NCBI GenBank assembly: GCA_003117195.1
Contig: BDSI01000005.1
Span: 1,224,857 to 1,288,856 of the forward strand
DNA length: 64,000 bases
Origin: Eudorina sp. 2006-703-Eu-15
Taxonomy: Eukaryota; Chlorophyta; Chlorophyceae; Chlamydomonadales; Volvocaceae
Reading direction: 5' to 3'
The translations under genes were made by a program, and so were the position numbers. Each line of letters opens with the position of its first letter. Positions within the stretch are counted from its first letter, which is position 1. The notes below the pieces were generated by a model that was given only the letters and a program-made list of their open reading frames with translations, did not search any database and was not told the origin of the DNA. Positions 36,340-48,500 of this stretch are shown one piece after another.

Positions 36340-36818
36340 ATCCTTCCCAATCCTCCCTCGCCAGAATCGCTCTCGCGCTTCCGCTGCACTCCGCATCCGC
36401 GCGGACCCCTCGCCCGCCCGCCCCTCCCCAACCGGGCTCCTGGCTCACACACACAATTATCTTACCCAAACACACAATTGAGGACCGATGAACTCGCGAA
36501 CCAACCCGGCAAACTGGGCGCTACTGATGCCCTTGCATGCGTAAATCTTCTCTTTCACCAAACCCCATTCATACACTTCTTCACTTTCAAACCTAGTGGG
36601 AACAGCCCCATTTGCCCGGTGGACCAGATTCGCACCGCCCAACCAGAGCCTGACGCGCTCCAAGCCGCTTGGCGTGGCCCGTATGTCCCAACCCGCGCAG
36701 CACAGCGGCTTCTACCCATACAAAACACGACTCACACACTATCTCACAGCACACGTTCCCCCGTCCCAGCCGCGCCGTGCCTCCCCCCTTTGTCAATATC
36801 GGCACTTCCCCCGCCCAT

Positions 36819-39152
36819 TCACCCCAGCGACGGCGCCGTGCCTCCCAAGCTCTTGCTGCTGCTGCCGCAAGAGCCGCAACCCCCGTCACCGCCGCCGAAG
36901 CCGGCGCCGCCCACGCTGCCCAATGGCGTGGCGGCTGGGGAGCCCGCCCCACCCGCCGTGAGGCGGTTGGCTGACCTGGAGACATGCACCACCAGCGGCG
37001 CCTGGTAGTGACGCACCACCAGCACCGGCCGCTTGGAGTTCTTGGTGGCGTAGTCCGCCACCGAGCCCAGGTACGTGCCCCAGGGGTCATGTGCACCCTC
37101 ACTGCCCTGCGAGCGGAAAACAGCCCCCGATGAAGGAAAACTCGTCTGGTTTTAAGGAGTAGTTTCACAAGGTTCAGATAATAGTCAGGTATACAACCGG
37201 AAGGCCAGCCGGCCAGCCCGGCTATGCTGGTGGAGATGTTGGGCTCGGAGAGGCGGCGGCAGCGATTTTGGATCGATTTGGGTCGACGGCGAATCGACGA
37301 CACCGCAATCGCCAGCAACAGCAGTGCACCAGCAAGGCCCATCCCAAAACTACCAGCGGTTTTGGGCGGATGCATCATTACACAACTACCAGCCTTCACA
37401 GATGGAGCCCGTTTCCCCCCCGGAAGTCGGCCGGCCGCGCTCCCCACCTTCCCGTGAGCCGCCAGAACGATGACGGCCGCATCCACCTCTTCCGCCACCT
37501 GCGGGGTAGCGCAGGGAGAAGGGCGCGGTGGAGAAGAGCGTTGGACAAGCGCGAGGAGGGGGAAGTAATCCTTGTAGACGCTGCAGAATCCGGAGGTCCT
37601 GGGAGAGGGACCCACGGCGGGACGGCCGCCTGCAGGACGGCAGGCAGTGGACATCCCGGCGAGCATCAATCACTGCACGCCCGGCAACCCCGCCCCTTAC
37701 ACATAGGCAGGCACATCCGCTTAACGGGGGTTGACGGGGCAGCACCCGGCTGACCAACCCCACGTGTCACACCCTTGAACGGCCCGCGAGACCAGGTGCT
37801 GCAGTCGGCGCGCAGCGACACCCCTCTCCTTTGGCACCCCTCTCAGCGACACCCTCCGGCACCGGCCCCAGGCCGAAGCGCGGGGTGTATACGAATAGCC
37901 GGCCGCCCTCGTGCCGCGGGCGGGCCCCCACACATCAGCCGCACACCCATCCGTCCGGCCGGCGCGATTCGACCCCAGCCGGCCATCCGGCCCCAGCCGA
38001 CCGGCTCCTGGCCGCACCTTGAACACGGTGTTGCAAACCGCTGACGCGGGGGCGTTGTCCGTGTCCATGAACAGGTGCAGGTTGTGCGGCATGCCGTGCG
38101 CATCCATGGGTTTGGTCAGCCTGCGGGGGCGACCCCATTTCCGGTCCGGCAACCGTGGCGCCTCACGCCTGAGCCAGGGATGGTCTGGGCCTTGGGGTCG
38201 GGGTATACCGACGAGGTCGGGGTATATCGACGAGGTTAGGGTGTACCGACGAAACAAAGCCCATAGCGTATTCGGACAAACCCAGCACGGCGGGCAACCG
38301 GGGGGCAACACCCACCGACCGACAGACGTCACAGGCAGGGCTGTCAGTCGCTGCACTGGCACAGTATACACGCTTTTCGGTCCACAAGCCATTGGAATCA
38401 TTCGAACAACGCCCCCGCGTGCCTGGAAGCCGGGATCTATAGAAGACCCGACGAGAATGAGGCCCCGAAACCAAACCCCAACACGCACTTTTCCCGGATG
38501 TCCTCTTTAAGCCGCTCCAGGAAGGCGCGCTCGTCGATCGGCGGCTTCGTATCTGGCACGTCGTACGTGGCGTGATACTGGTGGTGTATCGTGATGGGTG
38601 GCGCTGCAGGCGTTGGAGCATCCCGTGGGTTTGGGGTTACAGTGAAACCCACCTTGTAACATTTGCTACTAGACCCAAGAGGAAACGAGGCGCTGCCCGG
38701 ACGCCAGGTGGAAACATTGCAGCTAAGAGTCCGCAAACCCTGCTCCGGGTTCAACCCACCGCACCCCTTGCAATGTCGGTCATGTCGGTTTGTCCCGAAG
38801 ACGACACCGGTTGCGAGGGCAGTTTCTGTCTAGGAAAACGAGACCGCACCGCGGCGTCGACAGGTCGGCGTTGGTGCGTTTTACGGTGGTTAGCGGTTTC
38901 ACAAGGGCGCCACAGTAAGGAAGGACCCCAGCCAAGAGCAGTTGCCTGACAACGACGCAGGTCATCGCTCTGCAACTGCTTATCCGACCTACCCCTGATT
39001 CGCGCCACGTGGACCAGATCGAATGTATCTCCTTTGCGGTAGAACTCGTGCATCGCCCATTGCGCTGCGCACACGCTAGCGGCGGTCGTGTCCACGGCCA
39101 ACAGAATGTGCCGACCGCCAGACGACGACGAAGCTCCCCCTGCGCTCTGCAT
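36819..39152 (-). CDS. Universal stress protein (UspA domain)
   Basis: Five exons, 5' to 3': 39152-38993, 38603-38489, 38120-38018, 37498-37448, 37106-36819. All phases agree; 238 aa. The product starts with a short Ser/Gly leader and the first UspA strand (HILLAVDTTAAS), followed by a helix (WAMHEFYRKGD) and FDLVHVARI. It continues through VAEEVDAAVIVLAAHGK to the C-terminal strand block GSVADYATKNSKRPVLVVR, which closes the nucleotide-binding alpha/beta fold. In ATP-binding members a G-x2-G-x9-G-S/T motif precedes the last strand. Here the corresponding loop has an unusual GSEGAHDPWGTYLGSV spacing, so nucleotide binding is uncertain. A Gly/Ala-rich tail of about 55 residues follows the domain. 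USPs are generally soluble stress-response proteins. Confidence 0.92.
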
Positions 39153-39731
39153 TTTTATGTGTGGTTGATCTACTGAATGGTAGATATGTGACTCCCCCTT
39201 GGACCAATATGAAATTCGCGATGGTCTGACCAGCAGTTTTTGCCACACGCGTAAGACTGCTCTATTATTGCGTAATACTAGAAACAAAGTGACTTTGCGA
39301 CATTCGATGATGCAAACGGTCGTCAACAAACGTCGCGTTAAGGGATACAACTGCGTAACTGTTTACGCAGTACAAGGTAACAAGGAGAGTGCATCACCGC
39401 AGACATGTCCGCAGGTGATTACAATTTCATCTGTACCCAGGCATCATAACGTTGGCCGCTGCCCGTTGCCCTTCGTTCGTCAACTTGCCTCGCTCGGTCG
39501 TTGTTCGGTTCATACGGACTCGTACTTATATGAAAGAAACCCTCCAATGCACTTATATGAAAGAAACGAAGAAGTCCATTGCACCTATCCTCACAAGTAA
39601 GGGCTGGCGCGGTCCCGGTTTGTAAAATTGCGGCCTGAAGGGCAAATGCAGACTATGCCGCCGTGATGCCGCCGTGCGAATAGTCGAGTAAGTCGCCAAT
39701 GAGGTTTCCGGTGATGAAGTTTTGCTGTTGG

Positions 39732-39751
39732 TGAATGAATGAACGTTACAG
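39732..39751 (-). mobile_element. LINE-type 3' terminus with (ATTC)n tail
   Basis: Minus strand reads CCGCTGTAACGTTCATTCATTC. This is the same CTGTAAC plus microsatellite end as the elements at 5861 and 43951. The upstream extent of the element is undetermined. Confidence 0.55.
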
Positions 39752-42029
39752 CGGAACCCGGAAAGGGATCAACGGTATATACCAGAACAAGCCCCAGCAG
39801 GCCCCACCGGCAAGGCGGTAAGACACCTCCACAGCTCATAAGAACACAGAGGGGCATAACCCCACTCAGACAGCCACCTAAGCAAGCAGAGGCGCACAGC
39901 GGGGCAACACTACCAAGGCACCACGGCGGGCGGAATCCCCAGAAGTGGATAAAGCCAAGCGAGGAGAAGGTCCACACAGGCAACCCATTACCCAGCTACG
40001 ACCACCCCTGGGGCACCCAGCGCTTCACCCTGTCGAGGTCATGGAAAACCCACGCCGGGTAGGTGAATCCGTAGCAGAAACAGATGACAGGGTGCTCGTA
40101 CATGCAGTCTCCATGGCCACTCGACACGACCAGAAATGGCTGTCAATTGTAAGGCACCAAAAAGCCTCTTCATGCTCTTTCTCTCACCGGGGATTAAGCC
40201 AGAGGCGGCTCAGCAGCCCCTGGATCCGGGCCGTCTCCGCCTGGCTATTAGCAAGTGAGCTGCACTGCGTCGAAACGCCACCTTAACCAGTTACATCGGC
40301 GTGCTCACCCGAATTGAATACTCCCCCAGGGCCACCTTAATTCAGCCCAGTCTTCAACCGCTAACCCAGGCGATCGATCAGCATGGCCATGGGCGACGCT
40401 TCCTCTTCCGTTGGCACTTGGCATATGTGACCCCTGGGCACCAGCCGCCCGTATTCGGGCAAGGCCACCAGCCGCCGGTCTAGCTCGGCCGATTGCCGCC
40501 AGTCCCACCAACACCTTGCCCCCGCGCGGGGGCCAAGGCAGTCATGTACAAAGGTCGCCCACGCCCGTGCGGCCAGAACCTGTGGGGTGTTGCTCTGCCC
40601 ACTCGTCAGTCACCATCCGGAGCGGGGGAGGCGTTCCGTGCTCGCCCGACCGTTCGCAGCTGGCTGCAGTCCGGGCAGGTCCTCCGGGAGCAGCGGGTTC
40701 CCCCACAGCGGTGCGTTCCAGCACCACGACAAGCAATGTCCACCACCTCCGGCAGGGCAGCCAGGGCTGCACCTCTGGCTCCAATCTTCGAACCCCTCAG
40801 CGGCCTCCATGCCTCGGAGGCATCCGAGAAAATCATGTCAACGAATGACCCGCTGCCAGGGGGAAGCTGACGGGTCCTCCGCATGTATCACACCACCACT
40901 GAGGCCTATCGCGCGACAGATATGCATGTTCCCGACCGATCTTCAAGGCGTGCCGTCCACCCATCGAGCCGGTCTATTACTGCCTCCGGCGGCATCCCCG
41001 CCATGCTCCATGTGCAAAGTGAGTCCATGCAGCCTGTACACCGCTGCTGCTGTCGCCCTCCCGGTTCGCGCCCAGACACGTGCCGTCCCGCCGCCGCCAC
41101 CCGCCGCCGGTTTGTTTGCCGAAATTCGAAGTGTGTTGCAACCACGGTTCATCCCATGTTACCCGCCATGCGTCTTTCCGGACCGCCCCTGTTCGCATCG
41201 GTCCGTACTGGGCCCTTCGTTCGCATCCGGCGTTCCCCAGGTGCCTTAGCGCCTGCGTTCCAGCCTTCCATTGCGCTGGGCATCAGTGCTGAGGCGATCC
41301 CGTGCCCTACGCCGGGATGCGTATTAAGTAATGTAACCGTTACAAGGTGGACCCGTATCCCGACCGGGTGTTCCAACGGGCCCAGATAGCTCGTAGGTGC
41401 CTCGTCTCATCAACCCCTACCCCCGCGTATTATTGGTGCGGCCAGCCATTTCCGGTTGCCATATAGGTTGAAATGCCGGCGTGGCCAAGACGGCGGTGGG
41501 GCTCTTAGTGATTGACCCCGGTTGATTGACCCCGTTCCCGCACCGTTTGCCCTGACGGGTACTAGTTCAAGAGACAACAGCTTTGCCCCCTCTTATGCGC
41601 GAGGTGCGGTGTGGAGGGCTGTGTGGGTGCGGAGCTGATCGCCGCGGGCCCCTCGGCCGAACTGTAGGGCCCGCTGGGCGCGCGACCGTCGTGCCGGGCG
41701 AATGTCGCCGTGGCAGGTTGCTCGTGTGCATTCCATCAACAATGCAGCCCTCTTGGTCGAATCGGTGTAACGCAACGGCGCAGGTGCGGCAAGCAGATAC
41801 GGCCTACAGTTTAGGGCGCTTCCTGATAACGGTAACTAACGCCCCTAATAAACGGACACACAGCGCCATTCACGATTGTTCCCCAGCAGGCCCCACATTG
41901 TCCGACTTACAAACCCCAACCAGCGCCTCCTTCACCGCTACTCTGGAAAGAGAGCAAGATGGGGCGACAGTTTGGGGCCTCCGAGCACGTGCGCTTCTTG
42001 CATTTCTAATCAACGCTATTATTACCGTG

Positions 42030-42760
42030 TACGCACGGCAACTGCCTTGCTGCGGATGGGGAGGGCGGGAAGAAGGTTGTGGGGGGAAGAGGAGCGGAAG
42101 CCCTGGGCACCCCACCCCGTGCGCAGTTAAACAACGTTTGCCGGAACAATGTAAACATGCTTTTCTGTAGGCAAATATGTATTCTGCACATCAACCAACA
42201 TGTATAAACTCGAGGCATAAAGGCAAACCCTGCATACACACGAGAACCGCCTTGCTGCGAAAGGGGCGGTTGGGAAGGGGTGTGGGGGGGGGGGAAGGGG
42301 GCCGCTAGCCCCGGGGCCCCCACCCGGTGCACAGTGAAACAACGTTTGCCGGAACAATGGAAACATGCTTCAGACGCGTTACTCTGCACACTAACGCACA
42401 TGTATAAACTCGAGGCGTGAGGCGCACTCTGCATCTCTAGTCGCTGCAAAAACGGGCTCTGCTCTATGCGCATTACTTTTTGCGCGTTGCCCACATAGAT
42501 GAAACGTGCCGCACTCATATTTCATAATATGCACACAAGCAACCGCCTTGCTGCGAAGGGGGTGAAGGGGGGTGTGGGGGGAAGGGGGGCGCCAGCCCCC
42601 GGCCCCCCAGCCCCCACCACGTGCGCAGCATGCACCTAAAATTGACGCTCGTCTTTCCCATTATACACTGCAGACGCGTTGCTACGCAGTTGAGGGCGCG
42701 AAACTGTTTACCGGAAGAAGGACGGTAGCGAAACAACGTGTACTGCAACAATACCGCCGA
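42030..42760. repeat. Three degenerate tandem copies, about 200-300 bp each
   Basis: Blocks starting near 42038, 42244 and 42540 each open with a CCTTGCTGCG motif and a G-rich/GGGGTGTGGGG patch. The first two continue with AACGTTTGCCGGAACAATG and ATGTATAAACTCGAGGC at similar spacing; the third retains only pieces. Copies are visibly diverged. Confidence 0.75.
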
Positions 42761-42838
42761 CATACCTGCGTCAAGACAAATACACAGGCAAGGCGGAACA
42801 GCATGCTGACAACCACTCTGGTGCTTTTCATCGGCCTC

Positions 42839-43144
42839 ACACCTCTCCATTCAGCAAAATAATACATCGTAATCATATTGGCAGTCGCGGGGCCATCCTC
42901 ATAACCGACTCCACCACTGTCCACCACTACCCTAATTTCCTGTAATTTGATACAACACCCAAACATCAAAAAAGCAACATTTACAACTCACACCTCTTCG
43001 TTCATCACAATAATACGGCGTACCGTAATCATATTGACAGTCGCGAGGCCATCCTCACAACCGACTCCAGGAAATCATCACCCTAATGCGCTTCCTGTAA
43101 ACTAAAATAACACCCAAACTTCAAAAAAGCATCTTTCATAACTC
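42839..43144. repeat. Imperfect tandem duplication of about 155 bp
   Basis: 42839-42989 and 42990-43144 align head to tail. Shared blocks include AATCATATTG, CAGTCGCG, GGCCATCCTCA and AACACCCAAAC. Substitutions and a small deletion separate the copies. Confidence 0.8.
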
Positions 43145-43739
43145 AGTGCGACCAACCCTGCCTTTATCGAAATGATAGGCAAGCCGTTTAAGCCGTTGTA
43201 CGGTCACCACGCTGCCCCAGACAAAAAAGTATAAGCCCAGGTTTGCTTCTCAAACCCGGGTAAGCAATCATTGGTTTCAGACTTATGGGCGCTAAGCGGT
43301 GATTCTGTCCCACGTCAAGGTCTTCCCAGGCAGGGTTGCCCCGCCGCTGTGCAGCGCTGTCTCACTTGTGTACGCAGCTCGCCACTCCGTGTGCCGCGTT
43401 GCCGGGCCGCCGGCATCTCCTGATTACCATGGTCAGTGTAACCGACATGTTCATGAGTAGCCAATGAATGAATGAATGAATGAACATTGTTGGTTGGCGT
43501 GAGTGTGCGTGTCTGTGTGTGTGCGTGCGTGTCCCGGCGCCTGGGTCATGCAAGCCGTTGAGGGAAACTGCTTGACGTCCGTCACGGCCGTTGCTTGACG
43601 TTCATGTTTTCGTTAATGCACCTAGCAAATCAGAGGTGAATTGCCGGCATGGGGGGCTCAGTGGCTGGTCGAGAAGGCAGCGGGGTTGCTGGCGCCCGCT
43701 GATTTTGTTGGTCTTGCTTGCAGCCGACACCTGTATTAA

Positions 43740-43870
43740 ATTATAATGCTTCAGTGGACCCCTCGGGTCATTGGTGAAAGCCGAAAGCTCCTGACCACAC
43801 TCTGCAAAATCGGAATTGCACCACCCTCGGAAACGCATCGGGCAAGCTGTACAAGTGGACAGCTGAGCAA
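43740..43870 (-). mobile_element. Diverged copy of the LINE-type 3' end
   Basis: It matches the element at 5861-6395 in the order CAGTGGACCCCTCGGGTCAT, GTGAAAGCC, then CTCCTGACCACACTCTGC, with many substitutions. Confidence 0.5.
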
Positions 43871-43950
43871 TACCGGTTGAGGAGGGAATACAAGACAACT
43901 ATGAATTGGTATTATCTCCTGCGTGAACAGGAAAGGCTACATGTACATGA

Positions 43951-43975
43951 TGAATGAATGATCGTTACAGCGGAT
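43951..43975 (-). mobile_element. LINE-type 3' terminus with (ATTC)n tail
   Basis: Minus strand reads CCGCTGTAACGATCATTCATTC. It is a second terminus of the same kind as 39732-39751, in the same orientation. Confidence 0.5.
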
Positions 43976-45571
43976 TGGCACTAGCCCTGTCAGGAATTGT
44001 ACGTCGGTACTTGACACCGACGCGAAAATTTGGGTCAAACCTGCGATACACGATATGAAAGTCGACGGGGAGGCATTTTTGTGCCCCGGTGAGGGTCGGC
44101 CGCACTCGCTTTGGGGCCCCGTCCCCTCCCCTCCCATGGGAGTTGTGTACGCGGGGACTGAACAGGTCCTGTCCATAGCTCGATTTGCTTGGATTGCGAT
44201 GTAAAATTCTCACATGCCAGCTATAAGGGCACGTGCATGCGCGACGTTGGCTCTTAGTAAGCATTTCGGCCGGCACACGCCGGGTAACGAAGCCGAACCG
44301 CGGCGAGCAGGAAAGCTCGACACGCATAACGACGCATGCACTATCCTGTGGTCAAACAATCCAAGGCCTAGAACTCTTCTGCAATCTTGTGACTCGTTTG
44401 GTAACGTTTTCCGCTGCACCACCAACCCGCTATGCTCACACCTCTACGAAATTATGCGCTGGCATACACGCGACTTCGGAGGCATGCATGGTGGTGTAAA
44501 CAAAATTCATAATTCAACCCCGTTGCACACCTTGCAGAGCAAGCACGAATTAATGTAACAGCGAAACCAGAAAAGGCTACAGGTCTGTACGACTTGTAGT
44601 TTTTGTTTCTCGCCAGACTGCATTGCCTGTCAATAACTTGTTGTAGTAATATTATCAGCAAACATTTGGGAATTTAATTGTACTCTGGGACACTCTGGGG
44701 CACCCTGCGACCATGATGCAAAACCGGCACAATCGCCGCTGCCGACGTTACTAGTGTGTTGCACCTTTTAATATAGAGGTACAACCATTCAGGTGAGGCA
44801 ATGTGTCTGGGGGCTGTATATTGTTACCAGGCATGGGTGCCTGTTGTGTGCCGACAAAAGGACGCTGAGCCACTCTAGCGAGTGGGATCCTTGCGAACAC
44901 TCATTTGACGACGGATGATATTCTGTTTGTCATGATGTTTTGGGTCTTTGACGGGTGCGGCGTCGGCGAACAGGAGGTTGGTCTACCGATGGGTATCGTA
45001 GCTGCAAATCGCGTTCCAATCCTGGGCAAGCCAACACGGGAACAAGATCAACCTTTAATTTATCGAGCCTCACGTTACGCCCTTGCACAGCGGTGCCAGG
45101 GATACTGGATGATTTCTGAAAGCGCTGCGATGCGCTTGACGGTCAGCGGGTAAACACAGTGCGCTCAAGCCTGAGCAATATCAGGCAACAACCATAGTTT
45201 TACTTGGAGCTGCTGCGCTCATCTCGTCCTCGCTTCATGTGCACAAAGCTAACTGCGCTGACAATAAAGCGCGCACCTCTTTGTCATGGTTGTTGCACGC
45301 GGCCTGATCTGCTTCTGGGCTGCCTCTCAATTCAATGTCAATTTGCAGGTGAACCGCTAATGTAGGTGCCGCCGACGTCGCGCCAAGCTCACAGGAACCT
45401 CTGAGTCCGGGGCGTTTTTCCGCGACTCGAGCTGCTACGATTTCAGGGCACCCCCAGCGACCCACGAAGGACTTTAATCCACGTGCAACACTCCTGGGCT
45501 CTGACCTTATTTTTTCCACCTCACCGCCTCTCAACGTGACCTGACTCGCATCCGTCCCAGCTCACCGGCTT

Positions 45572-48500
45572 ATGGACGACCCCCTCTCGCGCCTGGCCTA
45601 CACGGCAGCTGCCCTCTCAGGCCAGGGAGCCGGCCCGCATCAAGGCTCTGAAGGTCAGCCTCACCACCAGCAGGAGTCGCAGCACGCTGAGCACCAGCAT
45701 CACCCCCCGCACCTGCTATTCCGGCAGCAGCCCAACCAACCGCCGCAACCCATGTCGCAGCCGGGCGGTATGGGCGGCGAAGACGCTCCCTCGGACCAGG
45801 AAGACGCCATCATGGCCGACGCAGACCGCTACAGTGACGACGACCCCTCGACAGAGAACGACGGCGGCCCTGGAGGCGCCACGGGCCGTCCCTCAGCCAG
45901 CATGTCCGTGCACCAGCCCCGTCCGACGCCCCTAGCCCGACAGGACTCCCGGGGCGGCCGCGATCCGGCGCCTGTGTCCTCGGGCGCGGCTGTGATACTC
46001 CCCGGCCGCGGCGGCGCCGACAGCGGCGGCGGAAGGGGCACTGCGAGCGCGGGTGGTGGTGCGAGCGCGGGGGAGCGGGGCAGGACAAGGGAGAGCGGCG
46101 ACGACGGCCGGTTGTCCAGTCCTGGCGCCGAGGCTGGGGAGGAGGGCTCACAGGGCGGTGCTGCGGGGACCACGAGCGGTGGCGGTGCCAAGCGGCCGGG
46201 CAGCCGTCGGCCTGTGCAGTTCTGGGGCGCATTCAACGGTGAGTCAAAGGACGATCGAGAGCTGGCGCCCACTCAGGCGAATGGGTTGTGCTAGCGGGTT
46301 GTCAACCTGTGAAAGTGTGTCAACCTGTGGTGGGGAATCACGATGTGGGTTTTGCGTGAATGGAGAGTTTGCGGCTGACCCAGATCGGATCAGATCGCAA
46401 CGCGGTCGCCACATTAAAATTCATGGCAAGTGCGGCAACTACTCCCCGGCTCTCAACATCTCCTCACGATAACCTCACGGATGCGTGCATGAGCGATTGT
46501 GACAGCTCACGCACTCAAATTTTTCTTCTTCTCGACCGTTACATGACTTCCAATAGCATGCACATAAAGCACCTCGTAGCTTGACGCAATGGCCCACCCC
46601 AACTCGTTCGTGCCCTCGTTACGCTCCTGTCCCGACCCAGATTGGTGGCGGTCGGAGTTGGAGCGCACGGGCAAGCGCCCCAGCGCCAGCGCGGTGGGCG
46701 CCTGGCATGCCGCCAACGCGCTGTCGTGCTGGGGCCCCCACGCCCCATCCCTGGAGGAGACCCGCACCCACGCAAAGTGCCTCCGATCTGTTGGCTCCAT
46801 CCGCGAGTACTTCAGAGGTTACCGCGCGCGGAAGCGGGCGCGGCGGAGCGAGGTGAGGCGGGCCGGCTGGGAGGATCGGGCGGTGTGTTGCGAACCGGAC
46901 CAGCAACCTGAGAGACCCAGATATGAAGCGCAGCATTGGCAAGGCATGGGGGGGAGGGACGGCGCGCCGCGTAGGGGCCAGCCGGGGTCACGGGGTGTGG
47001 GTTGGGGATTTGGGTTGTGCGTGGTAAGGTCTCGCGTGGCCGTGAAGACGCAGTGCCGCCCACTGCTATGACTGTGATCTTGCGGCATGAGGGACTGATA
47101 GGCCCTCCCAGGGCGGGCGGGGCGCCTTTCGGGTTTGAGGGTGGCGAGGTTTAGGACTGCAGCAAGCTGGGGCGCATATCTTCAATGTGGGTCATTTGGG
47201 TACGTGTGGATTCCGGGAGCGACCAAGGTCTTGGCTGTGGGATCACTCGCGGTACCGGATGTCTGTCCGGGGTGTGCTGATGTTTGGGACTGTGGTGTAC
47301 AGCGGTGTTACGGGTACGGCGGGGCCTTGTGGCGCCAGTGCGGCGCGTCGTTGTGGGGTTTGTGGGGTTGGGCCTCGGAGGTCTTTGATTGTTCATGCTT
47401 CACAACGGACGCAGCTAAGGTGGCAGTCCTTCACACGAAACACTGGTAAGTGGTAACAGCTCTGCCACTGATATCAGATCCGGTGGCGAGTCGTTCTTGG
47501 CGGTGAGGATTCGGCGGGCCTCGAGAGAGCTTGGACTGGGCGGTGAGGATTCTTCGGCCCTCGATACGGCGGCAGTTGCCGCTGCCCGAGGCATTCAAAC
47601 CTGTCCTCCGAAACCGACCCATACTGCACCGAACCATACTGCACCCACATCACGATGCGTTGCTGTGTCTGTGTGTGCGCAGGACCCCGCCGCTACGGGT
47701 GCCATGGGCTACAGCCCCAGCCTGGGAGGAAATCCAGCAGGCATCGTCAGCAGCGGGGGCGCCGTCGGCGTGACGCACGGCGGCGCCTTTGCCGGCCCCG
47801 CCGGCGCCGCGGCCGCGGGTGCCGCAGGCTCCGCGGCCAGCGCTGCCGGCTGCCACGGCGGTCTACCGAGCCACATGACCACGCTGCCGCCTTTCCTTCC
47901 CCAGCTGTCACACTATGGGGCTCTGGGGATCACGCCCCTGAACGTGGGTCCCAACTTCGGCGCCGCGGCCTCACCCGCCGCTGCTGCCCGGGGGATGTCC
48001 CCGGGCCTAGCCCTCGGCTGCGGGGCGCCGTACGGTTATTTCCCTGCAGACGCGGCTGTGGCTGGTATGGAGTGTTTGCTGCCGCTGTTGCCGCTGCCGC
48101 CGCCGCTGCAGCAGCAGCCCAGTGGCGGCGCGGCCGGCGGTGCGGCGGGTCCGATCACGCGGGTGCCGCCCCCGGATCCGTTAGTTGTGGACTCGGACGC
48201 CGCGGCGACGCCGGGACTGCAGCTGCCGCCGACTGTGACGACTGGCTCGGGCCCGATGGGTCGCGCGACCACCCCCGAACTCGCGAGGCGCGCTGACGCC
48301 AGGTCGGCGGCCGTCACCACGGCCATGTCGCTGGGAGGCGCGGCCGTCAGCGGCGGCGGAGGCGGAGGCACCGCCGCCCGTGCTTCATCCTCAGAAGGAG
48401 GTGGCGTCACAGGCCCCAACGGTGGCGCCGTACACAAGGCCGCGAGGCTGCCGGGCCGGAGTGACGGGAGGTTGGCGGATGCGACCGGCGGCGGCGTCGC

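Larger units (their letters stand above)
39153..45571. other. Long gene-poor region with retroelement ends and tandem duplications
   Basis: No gene could be assembled over 6.4 kb. A minus-strand frame at 40606-40884 contains a Cys cluster (CGGTRCSRRTCPDC) that might be a zinc-binding remnant of a mobile element, but no other family feature was seen. Three LINE-type 3' ends, a GAAT microsatellite (43463-43484) and two sets of degenerate tandem duplications account for much of the rest. Confidence 0.5.

Noticed and set aside
40606..40884. Cys-rich minus-strand frame as a gene
   Set aside because: A single Cys cluster without other family features. At most a mobile-element remnant.
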